Assembly (NCBI RefSeq): GCF_001483745.1
Contig: NZ_LQBL01000008.1
Location: 1-64,000, forward strand
From: Serinicoccus chungangensis
GTDB lineage: Bacteria > Actinomycetota > Actinomycetes > Actinomycetales > Dermatophilaceae
Reading direction: 5' to 3'
Length of the DNA: 64,000 bases
The stretch's first letter is position 1. Every line of letters begins with the position of its first letter. Below are positions 35,942 to 45,643 of this stretch, piece by piece. The notes under the pieces were generated by a model that did no database searches, was not told the DNA's origin, and worked only from the letters and a program-made list of their open reading frames with translations. A program made the translations under genes and the position numbers.

Positions 35942-37461
35942 GAGGACACCGCCTTCGGTGCCGGGGCGTACTCGGCCAGCGACCGTCCCGCAGTCGTGGG
36001 CAGGTCGAGGACGAGAGCGTCCCCGGCCGGGCGCGGGGTCGGGAGCCCGGTGCCGGCGGCCAGGATCGAGCGGACGTCGGCCGCTTTCCACCGCCCGAAC
36101 GCGGTCGCTCGCTCGAGCGCGGCGACCATCGTGGCCTGCCCGTGGGCGGCGGTCAGGGTGTTGAGCTCGGCCAGCTCGGGACCCAGGCGGGTGTGCCCGG
36201 CCCCGGCGGCACCGGCGATGAACGCCTGCGCGGCCGGGCCGAGCGCGCAGAACTCTTTCTCCGCCGCGGACCGCGGGCGGATCGCCCGCACCGGTGCCGC
36301 GGGGCGGGCACCGCCGTAGTGCTCGTCCAGGACCGAGGCCTCACCGGGCGCCACGAGGGGGTGCTCGGCGTGCACCTGCCCGGTGCCGGGGTCCAGGACG
36401 AGCACCCGGGTGCCATCGACGAGCACGCCGACCTGGGTGCCGATCAGCGCGGTCGGAACCGAGTACCGGGCCGAGCCGAGGCGGATCGTGGACAGCTTGT
36501 CGACCTTGCGGGTGACCGGCGCCGGCCCGATGACCGGGCGCAGCGAGGGCAGCTCGGTGAGCAGGTCGACCTCGGTGGCCAACCGGTCGGATGGGACCGC
36601 GCAGGTCTCGGAATGGACCGCGGCGTTGACCTCCTGGCACCATGCCGCTGCCCGCTCGTTCGCGGCACCGAGGTCGGCCAGGACCCGCGCGGCGCCGGCG
36701 GCCAGGCCACCGGCGCCGGCGTGCTCGAGCAGCAGCGGCAGGGCCAGGTCGTCCTTGCCGTACCGGACCAGGTTCTCCACGATGCCCTTGGACTCCGGGT
36801 CGGCCGCCTCGCAGAAGTCGGGCCGGAACCGGTAGTGCGTGGCGAAGCGGACGTACTCAGCCGTGGGGACGACCCGGTTGGCGACCACGCCACCCTTCAG
36901 GCAGCCCATCCGGTCGGCGAGCACCACTCTTGGTGTGCCGCCGAGGACCTCGAAGCACTCGGCCAGCATGGCCATCGTCGTGGCCGCCTTCTCGTCGGCG
37001 GCGAGGCGGACGAACCGGAACCGCGACCAGGCCAGCACCGCGGCGAAGACGTGCACGCCGGCGATCACGCCCCAGTCGATGACCAGGTGCTCACCCGGGG
37101 ACCACGACGCCGGCCGGTGCCGGCGTCCGTGCTCGCTGCGGTACCGCGTCTTCTCCTGGGCGACGAGGCGGCGGAAGTTGCGCGCCGAGCCCGTGAACCC
37201 CGCCGCGCGGGCCGTGGGCAGCAGCCGCTTGGCACTGATCCGGCCCCGGGTGTCTTTCACGTCCCCGGCCACGAGCGCGCGCACGGCCTCGTAGTTCGCC
37301 GGCCGCGGCGCCCTGACCGGGCGGCCCTGACCGGCGGTGTGACGTTCCACGACCCGCTTGACGGTCTTGTGCGTGGTGCCGCAGATGTCGGCGGCCCCGC
37401 GGTAGGTGCCCACCTTCTGGTAGGCGGTGATGATGTCCAACTCTTCCCTCATGTTCTTCAA
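35938..37461 (-). CDS. istA: IS21 transposase
   Basis: 507 aa. N-terminal helix-turn-helix (GTYRGAADICGTTHKTVKRV), then a DDE integrase core with Asp in LVIDWGV, Asp in VLADRMG and Glu in DPESKGIVENLV, and a C-terminal beta-barrel. Likely TTG start at 37461 with GGGAG 5 nt before it; ATG 37452 is in frame. Catalytic residues are intact. Confidence 0.93.
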   Translation of the reverse strand: MKNMREELDIITAYQKVGTYRGAADICGTTHKTVKRVVERHTAGQGRPVRAPRPANYEAVRALVAGDVKDTRGRISAKRLLPTARAAGFTGSARNFRRLVAQEKTRYRSEHGRRHRPASWSPGEHLVIDWGVIAGVHVFAAVLAWSRFRFVRLAADEKAATTMAMLAECFEVLGGTPRVVLADRMGCLKGGVVANRVVPTAEYVRFATHYRFRPDFCEAADPESKGIVENLVRYGKDDLALPLLLEHAGAGGLAAGAARVLADLGAANERAAAWCQEVNAAVHSETCAVPSDRLATEVDLLTELPSLRPVIGPAPVTRKVDKLSTIRLGSARYSVPTALIGTQVGVLVDGTRVLVLDPGTGQVHAEHPLVAPGEASVLDEHYGGARPAAPVRAIRPRSAAEKEFCALGPAAQAFIAGAAGAGHTRLGPELAELNTLTAAHGQATMVAALERATAFGRWKAADVRSILAAGTGLPTPRPAGDALVLDLPTTAGRSLAEYAPAPKAVSS

Positions 37462-37623
37462 TGGAGCTCCCTGGGCGGTGCGGTGACTGGCTTGACACCG
37501 CCACCGTTCACCGTCCAGGGGCTCAGCTCATGGACGACACGAGCAGAGGGTGGGGACTTTTACTTGGCCACCAGCGGGGACCTCCCGTGGCCACCAGTGG
37601 GGACTTTGCCACGGCCATGGACA

Positions 37624-37684
37624 GTAGGTCCGCTCGATCCAGGTCACGATCGCGATCCGCAGGTCGTGGCGAGTGGCCCAATGG
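37624..37684 (-). pseudogene. IS3-family transposase, internal fragment
   Basis: The minus strand reads RHDLRIAIVTWIERTY in frame with the fragment at 35002-35096. Its upstream part is missing: the ISL3 left end at 37685 replaces it. Hence most of the IS3 element, including its catalytic core, has been lost. Confidence 0.8.
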
Positions 37685-39168
37685 GGCTCTTCGTCTTTGA
37701 GGGTGGGGTGAAGGGGGCGCGCCGACGCGCTGGGTGTAGGGGGTGATGGGGGTCGAGGTCCCCGATGATCAGAGGACTTCTACCTCTCCTGATCTCCAAG
37801 GACCTCGACGTGAATCACCCTACGTCGTCCTGCCCTGCCCTGGGCGCCGGCGGCGCGTACTGCGACACCTGCGACCTCCTCCTGGGACTTGAGGAACTGC
37901 ACGTGACCGCGGTCGAGCGCGGCGAGCAGCTGCTGACCGTGACCGTCGAGTCAGCACCGGCACCAGCGGGGTGCCCGACCTGCGGGACGGTGGCCGAGGC
38001 GCACAGCCGCCGGGTGGTTCGGCTGGTCGACGCGCCCTGCTTCGACACCCCGGTCGTGCTGCTGTGGCGCAAGCGTCGCTACCGGTGCCGGGAGGACGGC
38101 TGCCCGGTGCGGACGTTCACCGAGCAGGAACCGGGCCTGGCCCGACCACGGGGGCTGCTGACGACACGCGCCGCGCGGTGGGCGATCGGCCAGATCCGCT
38201 CCGAGCACGCCTCGGTGCAGGGCGTGGCCCGCCAGCTCGGGGTGCGGTGGCGCACCGTGTGGTCGGCGATCAAGCCGATCCTGACCGCCGCGGCCGACGA
38301 CGAATCCCGCTTCGGCGGGGTGGTCACCCTCGGGGTCGATGAGCACGTGTGGCACCACGTGTCCACCAAGGCGCCCGAGGACGGCGGGCGTGGTCCGAAG
38401 GAGTTGACCGGGATGGTCGACCTCACCGTCGATGAGAACGGGCAGGTCAGTGCACGTCTGCTCGATCTGGTCCAGGGCCGAACCCGGGCTGCGTACGCCG
38501 ACTGGCTGGCGGCTCGCGGCGAGGGCTTCACCGCCGGCGTGGACGTCGCGACCCTGGACCCGTTCCAGGGGTACAGGGCCGCGATCGATGAGGAGCTGGC
38601 CGACGCGACCGCGGTCCTGGACGCCTTCCACGTCGTCGCTCTGGGCACGAAGTGCGTGGACGAGGTGAGGCGGCGGGTGCAGCAGGCGACCACCGGTCAC
38701 CGCGGCCGCAAGGGCGACCCGCTGTACGGGATCCAGACGATCCTGCGCGCCGGGGCCGAGAACCTGACCGACAAGCAGCGGGGCCGGATCGAGCGGGCGT
38801 TCGCCGCCCGCGCCGAGCACGAGGTGGTCGACCTGGCCTGGCAGTGCGCCCAGCAGCTGCGCGCCGCGTACAAGCAGGCCGACAAGGCAGAGGGGCGCAA
38901 GATCGCCGAGCGGATCGTCGCGACCTTCCCCTCCTGCCCGATCCCCGAGATCGCCCGCCTGGGCCGGACCCTGCGCAAGTGGAAAGAAGCGTTCCTGGCC
39001 TACTTCGACACCGGCGCCACGAACGGCGGCACCGAGGCGATCAACGGTCTCATCGAGCTCCACCGGCGCATCGCCCGAGGCCTCACCAACTTCGAGAACT
39101 ACCGCCTGCGCATGCTCCTCATCGGCGGAGGACTGAACCTATGACCCCACCCTCAAAGACGAAGAGCC
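37685..39168 (+). mobile_element. Complete ISL3-family insertion sequence
   Basis: 1484 bp bounded by 25-bp perfect inverted repeats starting GGCTCTTCGTCTTTG at 37685-37709 and its complement at 39144-39168; the latter includes the last base of the transposase stop. The 8-bp flanks differ (CCCAATGG on the left, TGATAAAT on the right), so the expected 8-bp duplication is absent. The left junction is in an IS3 remnant and the right junction in an IS30 remnant. Confidence 0.9.
37810..39144 (+). CDS. ISL3-family transposase
   Basis: 444 aa from GTG 37810, preceded by AAGGA. Zinc-ribbon-like cysteines at the N-terminus (CPTCG, YRCREDGC), an HTH region (VQGVARQLGVRWRTVWS), and the DDE domain with LGVDEHVWHH, DPFQGYRAAI with VLDAFHVV, and a C-terminal Glu in GGTEAINGLI followed by RRIARGLTNFENYRLR, a strong ISL3 signature. 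No disruption is seen. Confidence 0.93.
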   Translation: MNHPTSSCPALGAGGAYCDTCDLLLGLEELHVTAVERGEQLLTVTVESAPAPAGCPTCGTVAEAHSRRVVRLVDAPCFDTPVVLLWRKRRYRCREDGCPVRTFTEQEPGLARPRGLLTTRAARWAIGQIRSEHASVQGVARQLGVRWRTVWSAIKPILTAAADDESRFGGVVTLGVDEHVWHHVSTKAPEDGGRGPKELTGMVDLTVDENGQVSARLLDLVQGRTRAAYADWLAARGEGFTAGVDVATLDPFQGYRAAIDEELADATAVLDAFHVVALGTKCVDEVRRRVQQATTGHRGRKGDPLYGIQTILRAGAENLTDKQRGRIERAFAARAEHEVVDLAWQCAQQLRAAYKQADKAEGRKIAERIVATFPSCPIPEIARLGRTLRKWKEAFLAYFDTGATNGGTEAINGLIELHRRIARGLTNFENYRLRMLLIGGGLNL

Positions 39169-39463
39169 TGATAAATGCTCTCGTGGCATAGCTGCATCCC
39201 AGGGTCGTCGGGGAACCGGGCCCGCAGGTGTCGGCTGATCTGCTGCGGGCTCCACCGCTGGGCCAGCAGCTTCCCGACCACTCGTCGCAGCTCGGCGTTG
39301 CTCTCCACGCGCCGTCGATGGTGACGACCGCATCGGCCGGTGGCGGTCCGGAAGGCCTCGAAGGGTCGGTACCCCTGCTTGCCGGCGTTGCGACGCAGCT
39401 CTCGAGAGATCGTCGACTTGTCCCGCCCGACTTGCGCCGCGATCGCGGTGACGGTCGGCAGCC
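39169..39463 (-). pseudogene. IS30-family transposase fragment
   Basis: The minus strand encodes about 97 residues of an IS30 transposase N-terminal half: VGRDKSTISRELRRNAG (HTH), then RWSPQQISRHLRARFP and CHESIYQ, where ISL3 interrupts at 39168. The start side is also missing: the frame meets a TAA two codons before LPTVTAIA. The catalytic DDE part is gone. Confidence 0.82.
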
Positions 39464-39575
39464 ATTAGACTGTACTTAGCAGCGCTCGCCGTGAGAGTTG
39501 GCTCGTCTCGGCGTCTGCAAGCGAAAGGCGTGTGCTGGGTTTACTTCAACGATCTCGGACCAACCTCCGTGCGGC

Positions 39576-41189
39576 TCAGGGGTTGCGTCCAACGCGACGC
39601 TCTGGGGGCACACCCGTTTGCTGCAGCAACTCCGGAGCTGGCAGCTCAACGACGGGCGGAGGCGGCGGAGACGACGGGTCGACCATATGCGGGCTACCGC
39701 GAAGCACCGCCCCGAACGCATCTTGCCTCTCTACGTGTCGCAGGTGCCACGTTCCAATCTCGTTGTTTAACCATGTGTTGAAGTAGGAAAATGCAATCCC
39801 ATCGTTGAGTACCATAGACTTATAGGTCTCACGCATCCAATTAGGACGATAAGAGTGGGCCATCTCAGTGTAGCCAGTTTCGGCCAAGGCCCAATCTGTA
39901 CCGTGTTTACGCGCAAAAGCTGAGACATGCTGAAAGTAGTGACTGCCCATGTCCACCCAGTCTAGGTTTCGTTGCCCATTCTTGACTGTTCCGTAATGCT
40001 GATAGATGTCAACTCCCAAGACGTCTACCATCTCGTCGCCGGGCCAGATGCTGTCGAATGAGTACTGTTTTTCCCCATACAGCTGGTGCCACCCTGTGAC
40101 AATGATGGTGAACCCGACGTTGTCCGCACCGTCGCGCACCATCGGTGATAGGCGCTGCTGCATCGCGACCCATTCCCGAATCGGACCGTCACCTTCGGGC
40201 TCGTGATGGAAAGCCAGCCAGACTGGACCATCCAGTTCATCGAGCTGAGAGACTAGTTCCCTAACCCAGGCATCTCCCTTCCCGTTGGACATGTCCTCCC
40301 ACGAATGTGGCAGTTTGAAGCTGATCCATGGAAGACGCCCGGCCGCCAAGTCGCTCTTGGCCACACGGACAGCACTAGACACCTGGCCAGGTCCGAAGAA
40401 CGTTCGACGTATTCCGAGATGCTGTCCCTGCTCGCGCTCAAACTCTGACGGGTCAGTGTTCGCGCCATAGGTTGCGCCAAAATAGGCACCACAGTTGGGG
40501 ATACCCCGCGTCGAGTAGGCGCAGCCGTTACTAAGGACGCCGCCTGGGGTGCGCGATCGAGGAGCAGTCACCGGTATCTCCCGAAGGCTCACGTCGTCAA
40601 CGACAAGCGCCTGCCCTGGCGCCAGTTCCCATGCCATCACGTTCAAGTCGAAAGAACTACCGGCGAGACCGCTCTGTAGATCCATCGTTACGTGTGTCCA
40701 ATCTTTGGATGTCAGCGCGAATGCTTGGCGATGCTGGCTGACCGATGATGGCCCCACCTCGCGCACCCGAATCTGCCCGCTCACCTCCCCCCCACCTTGC
40801 AAGCGCACCCAAGCAGAAGCGCGGTACGTGACCAGTGGTGACGATTTTACGACCGTCGCTTCGAGGTCGTTGAGGACAACATTCTCGGTGGTGGGAGCGG
40901 ACAGCATGGCGCCGCGCGTGTCGCCCCTGCCACCATCAGTAGACTCTAGGACCGTCGACGAAAGATTAGTCTTCCAACCTCGGACGTCAGCGTCGAAGCT
41001 CCCATTAACAACCAGCTCGGGGCCCACCACCTGCAGGCCATCGTCGGATGCGATCGAAACATTCTCAGCCACGCCAACAGACGCGCCGATAGCCACTCCC
41101 GGTACGCAGAGTGCTAAGAGGGCGACAAGAGCCACAGCCCTACTTTGCCGCACGGAAGCGATGAGGGTGTGCAGAGATATGCCAGTCAA
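39576..41189 (-). CDS. Secreted GH26-like glycosidase with N-terminal beta-sandwich
   Basis: 537 aa. TTG start at 41189 with TGGAGG 6 nt before it. Signal peptide about 1-36 (hydrophobic core ending in GVAIGAS). Residues about 55-205 look like a CBM4/9-type sandwich (ELVVNGSFDADVRGWKT, WELAPGQALVVDDVSL). Residues about 225-500 resemble GH26: HHEPEGDG with probable acid Glu330, and probable nucleophile Glu437 in LAETGYTEM. A Pro-rich tail follows. It may trim or degrade the polysaccharide made by this locus; the specificity is unknown. It borders the insertion-sequence cluster. Confidence 0.78.
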   Translation of the reverse strand: MTGISLHTLIASVRQSRAVALVALLALCVPGVAIGASVGVAENVSIASDDGLQVVGPELVVNGSFDADVRGWKTNLSSTVLESTDGGRGDTRGAMLSAPTTENVVLNDLEATVVKSSPLVTYRASAWVRLQGGGEVSGQIRVREVGPSSVSQHRQAFALTSKDWTHVTMDLQSGLAGSSFDLNVMAWELAPGQALVVDDVSLREIPVTAPRSRTPGGVLSNGCAYSTRGIPNCGAYFGATYGANTDPSEFEREQGQHLGIRRTFFGPGQVSSAVRVAKSDLAAGRLPWISFKLPHSWEDMSNGKGDAWVRELVSQLDELDGPVWLAFHHEPEGDGPIREWVAMQQRLSPMVRDGADNVGFTIIVTGWHQLYGEKQYSFDSIWPGDEMVDVLGVDIYQHYGTVKNGQRNLDWVDMGSHYFQHVSAFARKHGTDWALAETGYTEMAHSYRPNWMRETYKSMVLNDGIAFSYFNTWLNNEIGTWHLRHVERQDAFGAVLRGSPHMVDPSSPPPPPVVELPAPELLQQTGVPPERRVGRNP

Positions 41190-41757
41190 CGGAGCCTCCA
41201 GGATCGACTACGCGCTCCGCCAGGCTGTGGGCCAGGCTCGCGACCCAGTGAGACACGGCAGGCCACCGGGTGGGTTCACCGCACGCTAGCAGTCTGCGGC
41301 AGCCCTTCCGGGAATCTTTGCCAAACGCGAACGGTATTGCGAGAAGTACCGCTCTCCTGGTGCCGTCCGGCGGCCAAGTCCGTCTGCCCGTGCTGACTTG
41401 GGGCGCCCCGAGAGCGGGTGACCTGCGCACCAGACCCAGGCAGCCCTCACGCGGGCCAGCCTCGGCCTAGGGCCGGGCGCCACTCGAAGATCTATGATCG
41501 GTCCAAGACCTCCATGCGCAGGAGCGCCATACTCGCCGCGGTCGACCGCTCTGTACCCGCCCAAGATCGGGGCTTTGCGCTGAGTCACCAGCCTCGGCGC
41601 CTTCGCTGGTCATTCAGTAGCGGACATGGCCCCCATCGGTGCCGACATCGATAGGTGTCATCGTCACCTTAGGACCGATCCGGCCTCGCCCTGCAGCACG
41701 AACCGGGGCACCGATGAGGTCTGGTCCCATCCTGACGCGCGCGGTGTCAGCCAAAGA
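41190..41757. other. Gene-free interval
   Basis: About 570 bp upstream of the minus-strand GH26-like gene and downstream of the minus-strand lipoprotein. Short open frames exist on both strands, but none has a ribosome site, a recognisable motif or the local codon bias. It presumably contains the promoter of the gene at 39576-41189; no clear box was identified. Confidence 0.4.
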
Positions 41758-42414
41758 TCAGGAAGGGCAATCGACGGTTAGGGCAGCGTCTAGATGGGTG
41801 AGCGCCTCCGCCGCGTGCTCGTCAGCCAAGGACTCATCACCCGAACTGAGGGCAGCTAGCGCCGTCGACCACTCCCGTCTAGCGATGGTCAGCTGCTCGA
41901 TAATCTGGTCACCCCAGTCGTGCTGTTCTGCCGCCGAGTAGACCTCCAACTCGAAATCTTCGACTGCGGGCAGTAACTGCATGACTGCTGGGACCTCATT
42001 TTCTACAGCCGCGGCACGGTACACCTCGATCCTGTCATGAATCTTTGCGCAGACCTGGGCCTCGTCATCTCCCGGTATTACCCCCGAGGGGAGGGTCAGC
42101 TCAGGCACATCTGGCAGCACCACTTCGGGTCTCTGCCCGCCATCAGTCGTGTCGGTTGTGGCTACTGCCACACCGGTTGACTCCGAATGACCGCCGCCCC
42201 CTGGCTCAGGGGAAGTACCCAGATCATCTGTCGGACCCAGGCTCTCTGCTGCCCCCAGCGAGTCCTCACCTGCCACATCGGGAGCCTCGTTTGATTCTCC
42301 GACTCGAGATTCAATCGACGCCGTCGCGGACCCCGAAGACCCGACATCCGCGCCAGTGCAGCCAGTCACCCCAAAGGAAAGACCCGTCGCCAATGCGAGA
42401 CCGAGGCAGCGCAT
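41758..42414 (-). CDS. Putative lipoprotein
   Basis: 218 aa from ATG 42414, with GAGGTGGG upstream. A lipoprotein signal ends with SFGVTGC (Cys19). A long low-complexity region rich in Ser, Glu, Gly and Asp (about 20-100) follows. The C-terminal part (about 105-218) is helical and begins QVCAKIHDRIEVYRAAA, ending with a second cysteine (TVDCPS). It starts 13 nt after the stop of the PKD-domain protein, so the two are probably co-transcribed. No family recognised. Confidence 0.7.
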   Translation of the reverse strand: MRCLGLALATGLSFGVTGCTGADVGSSGSATASIESRVGESNEAPDVAGEDSLGAAESLGPTDDLGTSPEPGGGGHSESTGVAVATTDTTDGGQRPEVVLPDVPELTLPSGVIPGDDEAQVCAKIHDRIEVYRAAAVENEVPAVMQLLPAVEDFELEVYSAAEQHDWGDQIIEQLTIARREWSTALAALSSGDESLADEHAAEALTHLDAALTVDCPS

Positions 42415-42427
42415 TGAGGGGCCCACC

Positions 42428-45400
42428 TCAGAGCCCACTCTGAACAGGTGGGATCACGATGGACCACAAGATGCCGCGACGGTCAGCCGACTCCGTTTCC
42501 GCGGTCAAACCACCCGCTGGTCCTACGCCCAAGGGCCCCGAGTCCGCGATCGCCTGAAGGATGTGCCCCGACCCGTCACCCACGCTCAGATCGCGCAACG
42601 TCGCTGGGGAGGAGATCTCCCAGGTGGTGTTCACGCTCGACTTGTTGCCCCACACGCTCACAACCGTGGAACCAGGCACAGTCACATCGACGACCGGTGT
42701 AGTTCGCTGCGTCCCTGACTCGGTGTCAAAGGCCTGAACCACCTCGCCCACGCCGGCCGCGTCGGCGTAAGCCACCAACTGCAGAGACGTCTTGGTGTAT
42801 GCCGACAACGCGACACTCACCTCGGAACCGGCATCGTTCTCCCCTGCGGTCCGGACCCATGCCGCCGTCATGGCCGACGCCGTCGGGTCGCTCTCCTGCT
42901 TCAGCAGCGTCCACCCTTCCGGTCCGGTCAACGACCTCGAGTCAGAATTCAGCGTCGCCACGAGAACCATCGTGTCACCGGCCTCCACCGAGCCCGGGAC
43001 AGTCACCTGAGCATTACGAGTGTTCCCGTTCGAACTTGTCACATCCCGGAACGACACCACCGCCGTCTGTTCGGGATCGACCACGCGCACGTCCTCGGTG
43101 ACCGTGCTCTCCCCCCCACGGTCATCGACGACGGTCAACGCAACCGTGTACTGACCCGGTTCGGCATACGTATGACTCGTCGAGACACCCGCGCTTCCCT
43201 CGCTCTCATCGCCGAAGTCCCAAAGATAGTCGACAATCTGACCGTCCGAATCGACAGAACCCGACCCATCAAAATCGCAGTCCAACCCTGAACACCCGAC
43301 CGTCAGCTCAGCAGTCGGTTCCACATTAGGAACATCCACACTCACCTGCTGGCTGACCGTAGCACTCTCACCTCGATCATCAGTCACCACCAAGGTCACC
43401 TCGTAGCTGCCACCCACGGCATACGTGTGAGACACCACCTCACCAGCACCAGCCGACGTCCCGTCCCCGAAGTCCCAGGCATAACGCGCGATCTCACCGT
43501 CCGAATCGCTCGACGCCCCAGCATCGAAATCACAGACAGCACCCTCACACGCCACATCAAACGACGCCACCGGCACCTCATTAGGGGGCTCGGCTCCGGC
43601 ATAGACAAAGGTGTCCCGACCCGCCCACATCTCACCGTCAACTCCAGGCCCACTGACTTGAGTTCCAGTGCCTACAACAGGTGTCCCTGAGTAGGCAGCG
43701 GGAGAGAGGTTGCGGTTGTCTGCGGGTCCACCGTCCACGCTCCAGTCCCAACGGAAGAGTCGACCTTCCGCGTCCGATGTGTAAAGGTGATCATCGACCA
43801 GAAAAGCTCCGCGAACCTGGGACCAGTTAAGCCCTGGAATAGCACCTGGCCCAATCTGGCGCTCCGCGCCCACCACCTCTCCGTACCGCGAGAAGAAGCG
43901 GTAGTACAACTGATTCTGCCCGGCCTTCGTGAAGTAGATTCTTCCCGTCACATCATCGTAAAACATGGCCGTGACCTGCTGTGAACCCTGCAGATCCTGA
44001 GTACTAAATCTGTTCAACGAGGCGGTCTGCGCATCCGGGACCCAGGCGAGAGGAACATTCTCCAATTCGCCGTAGGTCGATCCATCGTAAGTCTGCTTAC
44101 GGAACGTTCCATCCGACCTACCCGTGTACAGATAGCCGTTGAGCATGAAGGCACCGCGCACTCCAGCCCAATCTGGAGTGGCCACGACCGACGACCCCGT
44201 CACTGACGAGCCGGTGAAATTCCGCTTTGTGAGCCCCGAGTCCGTCACGGTGACGGTCTGGGTCGGGAGGTGTCCCGTGTAGTCAGCAGACACGGGCTGG
44301 CCACCTGCGAGCGGCATCAAGGCTAGGCGTGCCCGGTAGTGCCAGTTGCCGATTCGGTCGGTGTCGCTACCCACCCAGATCCCATCCGGTGTGACAAGGA
44401 ACCCGTAGACTCCGTACCCACGCGTGCGCTTCGCATCCCAGGGAAGGACCGCCCCACTGCGTGGATCGTGAGCGCTCAGGCCCTCGCGGGTGATCGCCCC
44501 CGGCCCCACGCGGTCGGCAGCAAAAGGGTTGTTCATCCGACGCTGGTGCCCACCCGTGTAAACGGCCGTCTCTGTGACCGCCAGAGCTGTCAAGGTATCT
44601 CCACCGGTGTAGTTCGTCCAGGCGGGGTTGAGCGAGGTACCCCGGTCAGCGGTGTCCCAACGTGCCACCGTGTCGCACTGGTATGTGCTGCTGTAGGCAC
44701 CGGTGGTGGCAACAGCGAAGTAAGACCCGTCTGGCGAGAATTCAACAGCCCGCATGTAGCTCAGGAACGAGCTGGAGCACCCGTCTCCGTACCGATTGGT
44801 CTGCCAGTCGCTGACAGCCACCCCACCGCTGCTGAGGTCAAGCATGGCGATTTGTGTCCTCGGGAGGCCTCCTACGCGCTGGAAGTTTCCGATGACCACC
44901 ATGGTGGAACCGTCTGGAGTGATGTCGCTGCCGCTGATGGCCAGGTGACCATCGCGGCGGGGCTCCGCGAACTCGATAGTGACACCTGGATCGACCGCAC
45001 CGGTCTGTGGGTCTAGAGCCGCCAAAAGGGTTTGCGTCCGATCCCCGACGTGCAGGAAGCGCCCGGTTACGTACAGGAGACCGTTTCGTAGCGCGATGGT
45101 GTGGATACGACCGTCAAAGGCTGGCGGATCGAAGGAGGACACGACCTCGCCTGTGTGCACGTTCATCTTCACGATACTGCGCTCGGTCTGCCCGTTGACA
45201 GAAGAGAACCCACCGACCACCCAGACGTTCTGACCATCCCCAGAGCTAAGGACCTGGAAGACTTCGCCGTTGAACGTAGGTGCGAAGCTCTTGATTTGAC
45301 CACTGCTGCGATCGAAAGCGAACAGGAACGAACGTTCGACCTCAGTGGTCGAGTCGTACTCTCTGACCCGGCTGAAGTTTCCTCCGGCCACCATCACGTC

Positions 45401-45643
45401 CCCAACCTGGGCAAAGGACCTGACGTAGCCATCCAGTACGTGAGGCGTGCCGGCGACCGGGGTGGTGGATACGAGTTGTCCCACCTGCGGTGCCGAGGAG
45501 ACCGCTCGAGCGGGCGCCAGTCCAACGGCTCCTGAGCCAGCCAACGCAGTCGCCAGCAGCATGGCTGCTACTACGACTCGTGCCAGCACACCGCGGGGCC
45601 AGATGGCTCCCGCCTCCCCACCTGCAACTTTACCAATCGTCAC
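42428..45643 (-). CDS. Secreted beta-propeller protein with two PKD domains
   Basis: 1071 aa, GTG start. Signal peptide about 1-48 (cleavage near ARAVSS). Residues about 50-440 contain repeated blade-like units (VGDVMVAGGNFSRV, VWVVGGFSSVNGQ, LLYVTGRFLHVGD) of a beta-propeller. Two PKD domains at about 689-770 and 773-853 each carry WDFGD and a SHTYA.PG/GGSY element. The last 200 residues (VSFRDVTSSNGN onward) form a further beta-rich domain. It is probably a surface or matrix protein that binds glycan. No enzymatic motif seen. Divergent from the Wzy-Wzz gene across 287 bp. Confidence 0.85.
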   Translation of the reverse strand: MTIGKVAGGEAGAIWPRGVLARVVVAAMLLATALAGSGAVGLAPARAVSSAPQVGQLVSTTPVAGTPHVLDGYVRSFAQVGDVMVAGGNFSRVREYDSTTEVERSFLFAFDRSSGQIKSFAPTFNGEVFQVLSSGDGQNVWVVGGFSSVNGQTERSIVKMNVHTGEVVSSFDPPAFDGRIHTIALRNGLLYVTGRFLHVGDRTQTLLAALDPQTGAVDPGVTIEFAEPRRDGHLAISGSDITPDGSTMVVIGNFQRVGGLPRTQIAMLDLSSGGVAVSDWQTNRYGDGCSSSFLSYMRAVEFSPDGSYFAVATTGAYSSTYQCDTVARWDTADRGTSLNPAWTNYTGGDTLTALAVTETAVYTGGHQRRMNNPFAADRVGPGAITREGLSAHDPRSGAVLPWDAKRTRGYGVYGFLVTPDGIWVGSDTDRIGNWHYRARLALMPLAGGQPVSADYTGHLPTQTVTVTDSGLTKRNFTGSSVTGSSVVATPDWAGVRGAFMLNGYLYTGRSDGTFRKQTYDGSTYGELENVPLAWVPDAQTASLNRFSTQDLQGSQQVTAMFYDDVTGRIYFTKAGQNQLYYRFFSRYGEVVGAERQIGPGAIPGLNWSQVRGAFLVDDHLYTSDAEGRLFRWDWSVDGGPADNRNLSPAAYSGTPVVGTGTQVSGPGVDGEMWAGRDTFVYAGAEPPNEVPVASFDVACEGAVCDFDAGASSDSDGEIARYAWDFGDGTSAGAGEVVSHTYAVGGSYEVTLVVTDDRGESATVSQQVSVDVPNVEPTAELTVGCSGLDCDFDGSGSVDSDGQIVDYLWDFGDESEGSAGVSTSHTYAEPGQYTVALTVVDDRGGESTVTEDVRVVDPEQTAVVSFRDVTSSNGNTRNAQVTVPGSVEAGDTMVLVATLNSDSRSLTGPEGWTLLKQESDPTASAMTAAWVRTAGENDAGSEVSVALSAYTKTSLQLVAYADAAGVGEVVQAFDTESGTQRTTPVVDVTVPGSTVVSVWGNKSSVNTTWEISSPATLRDLSVGDGSGHILQAIADSGPLGVGPAGGLTAETESADRRGILWSIVIPPVQSGL

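Larger units (their letters stand above)
35097..37623 (-). mobile_element. Complete IS21-family insertion sequence
   Basis: 2527 bp. Both ends begin 5'-TGTC and carry related inverted repeats. The longest perfect match is AAGTCCCCACCCTCTGC (35138-35154) against its complement at 37543-37559. Additional degenerate AAGTCCCC/TGGCC sub-repeats lie toward each tip, the multi-repeat end structure known for IS21. A 5-bp target duplication GTAGG flanks it (35092-35096 and 37624-37628). It contains istA and istB with no visible damage, so it may be active. Confidence 0.92.

Noticed and set aside
41190-41757. Short open frames on both strands in the interval before the GH26-like gene
   Set aside because: No ribosome sites, no recognised motif, and codon use unlike the neighbours.
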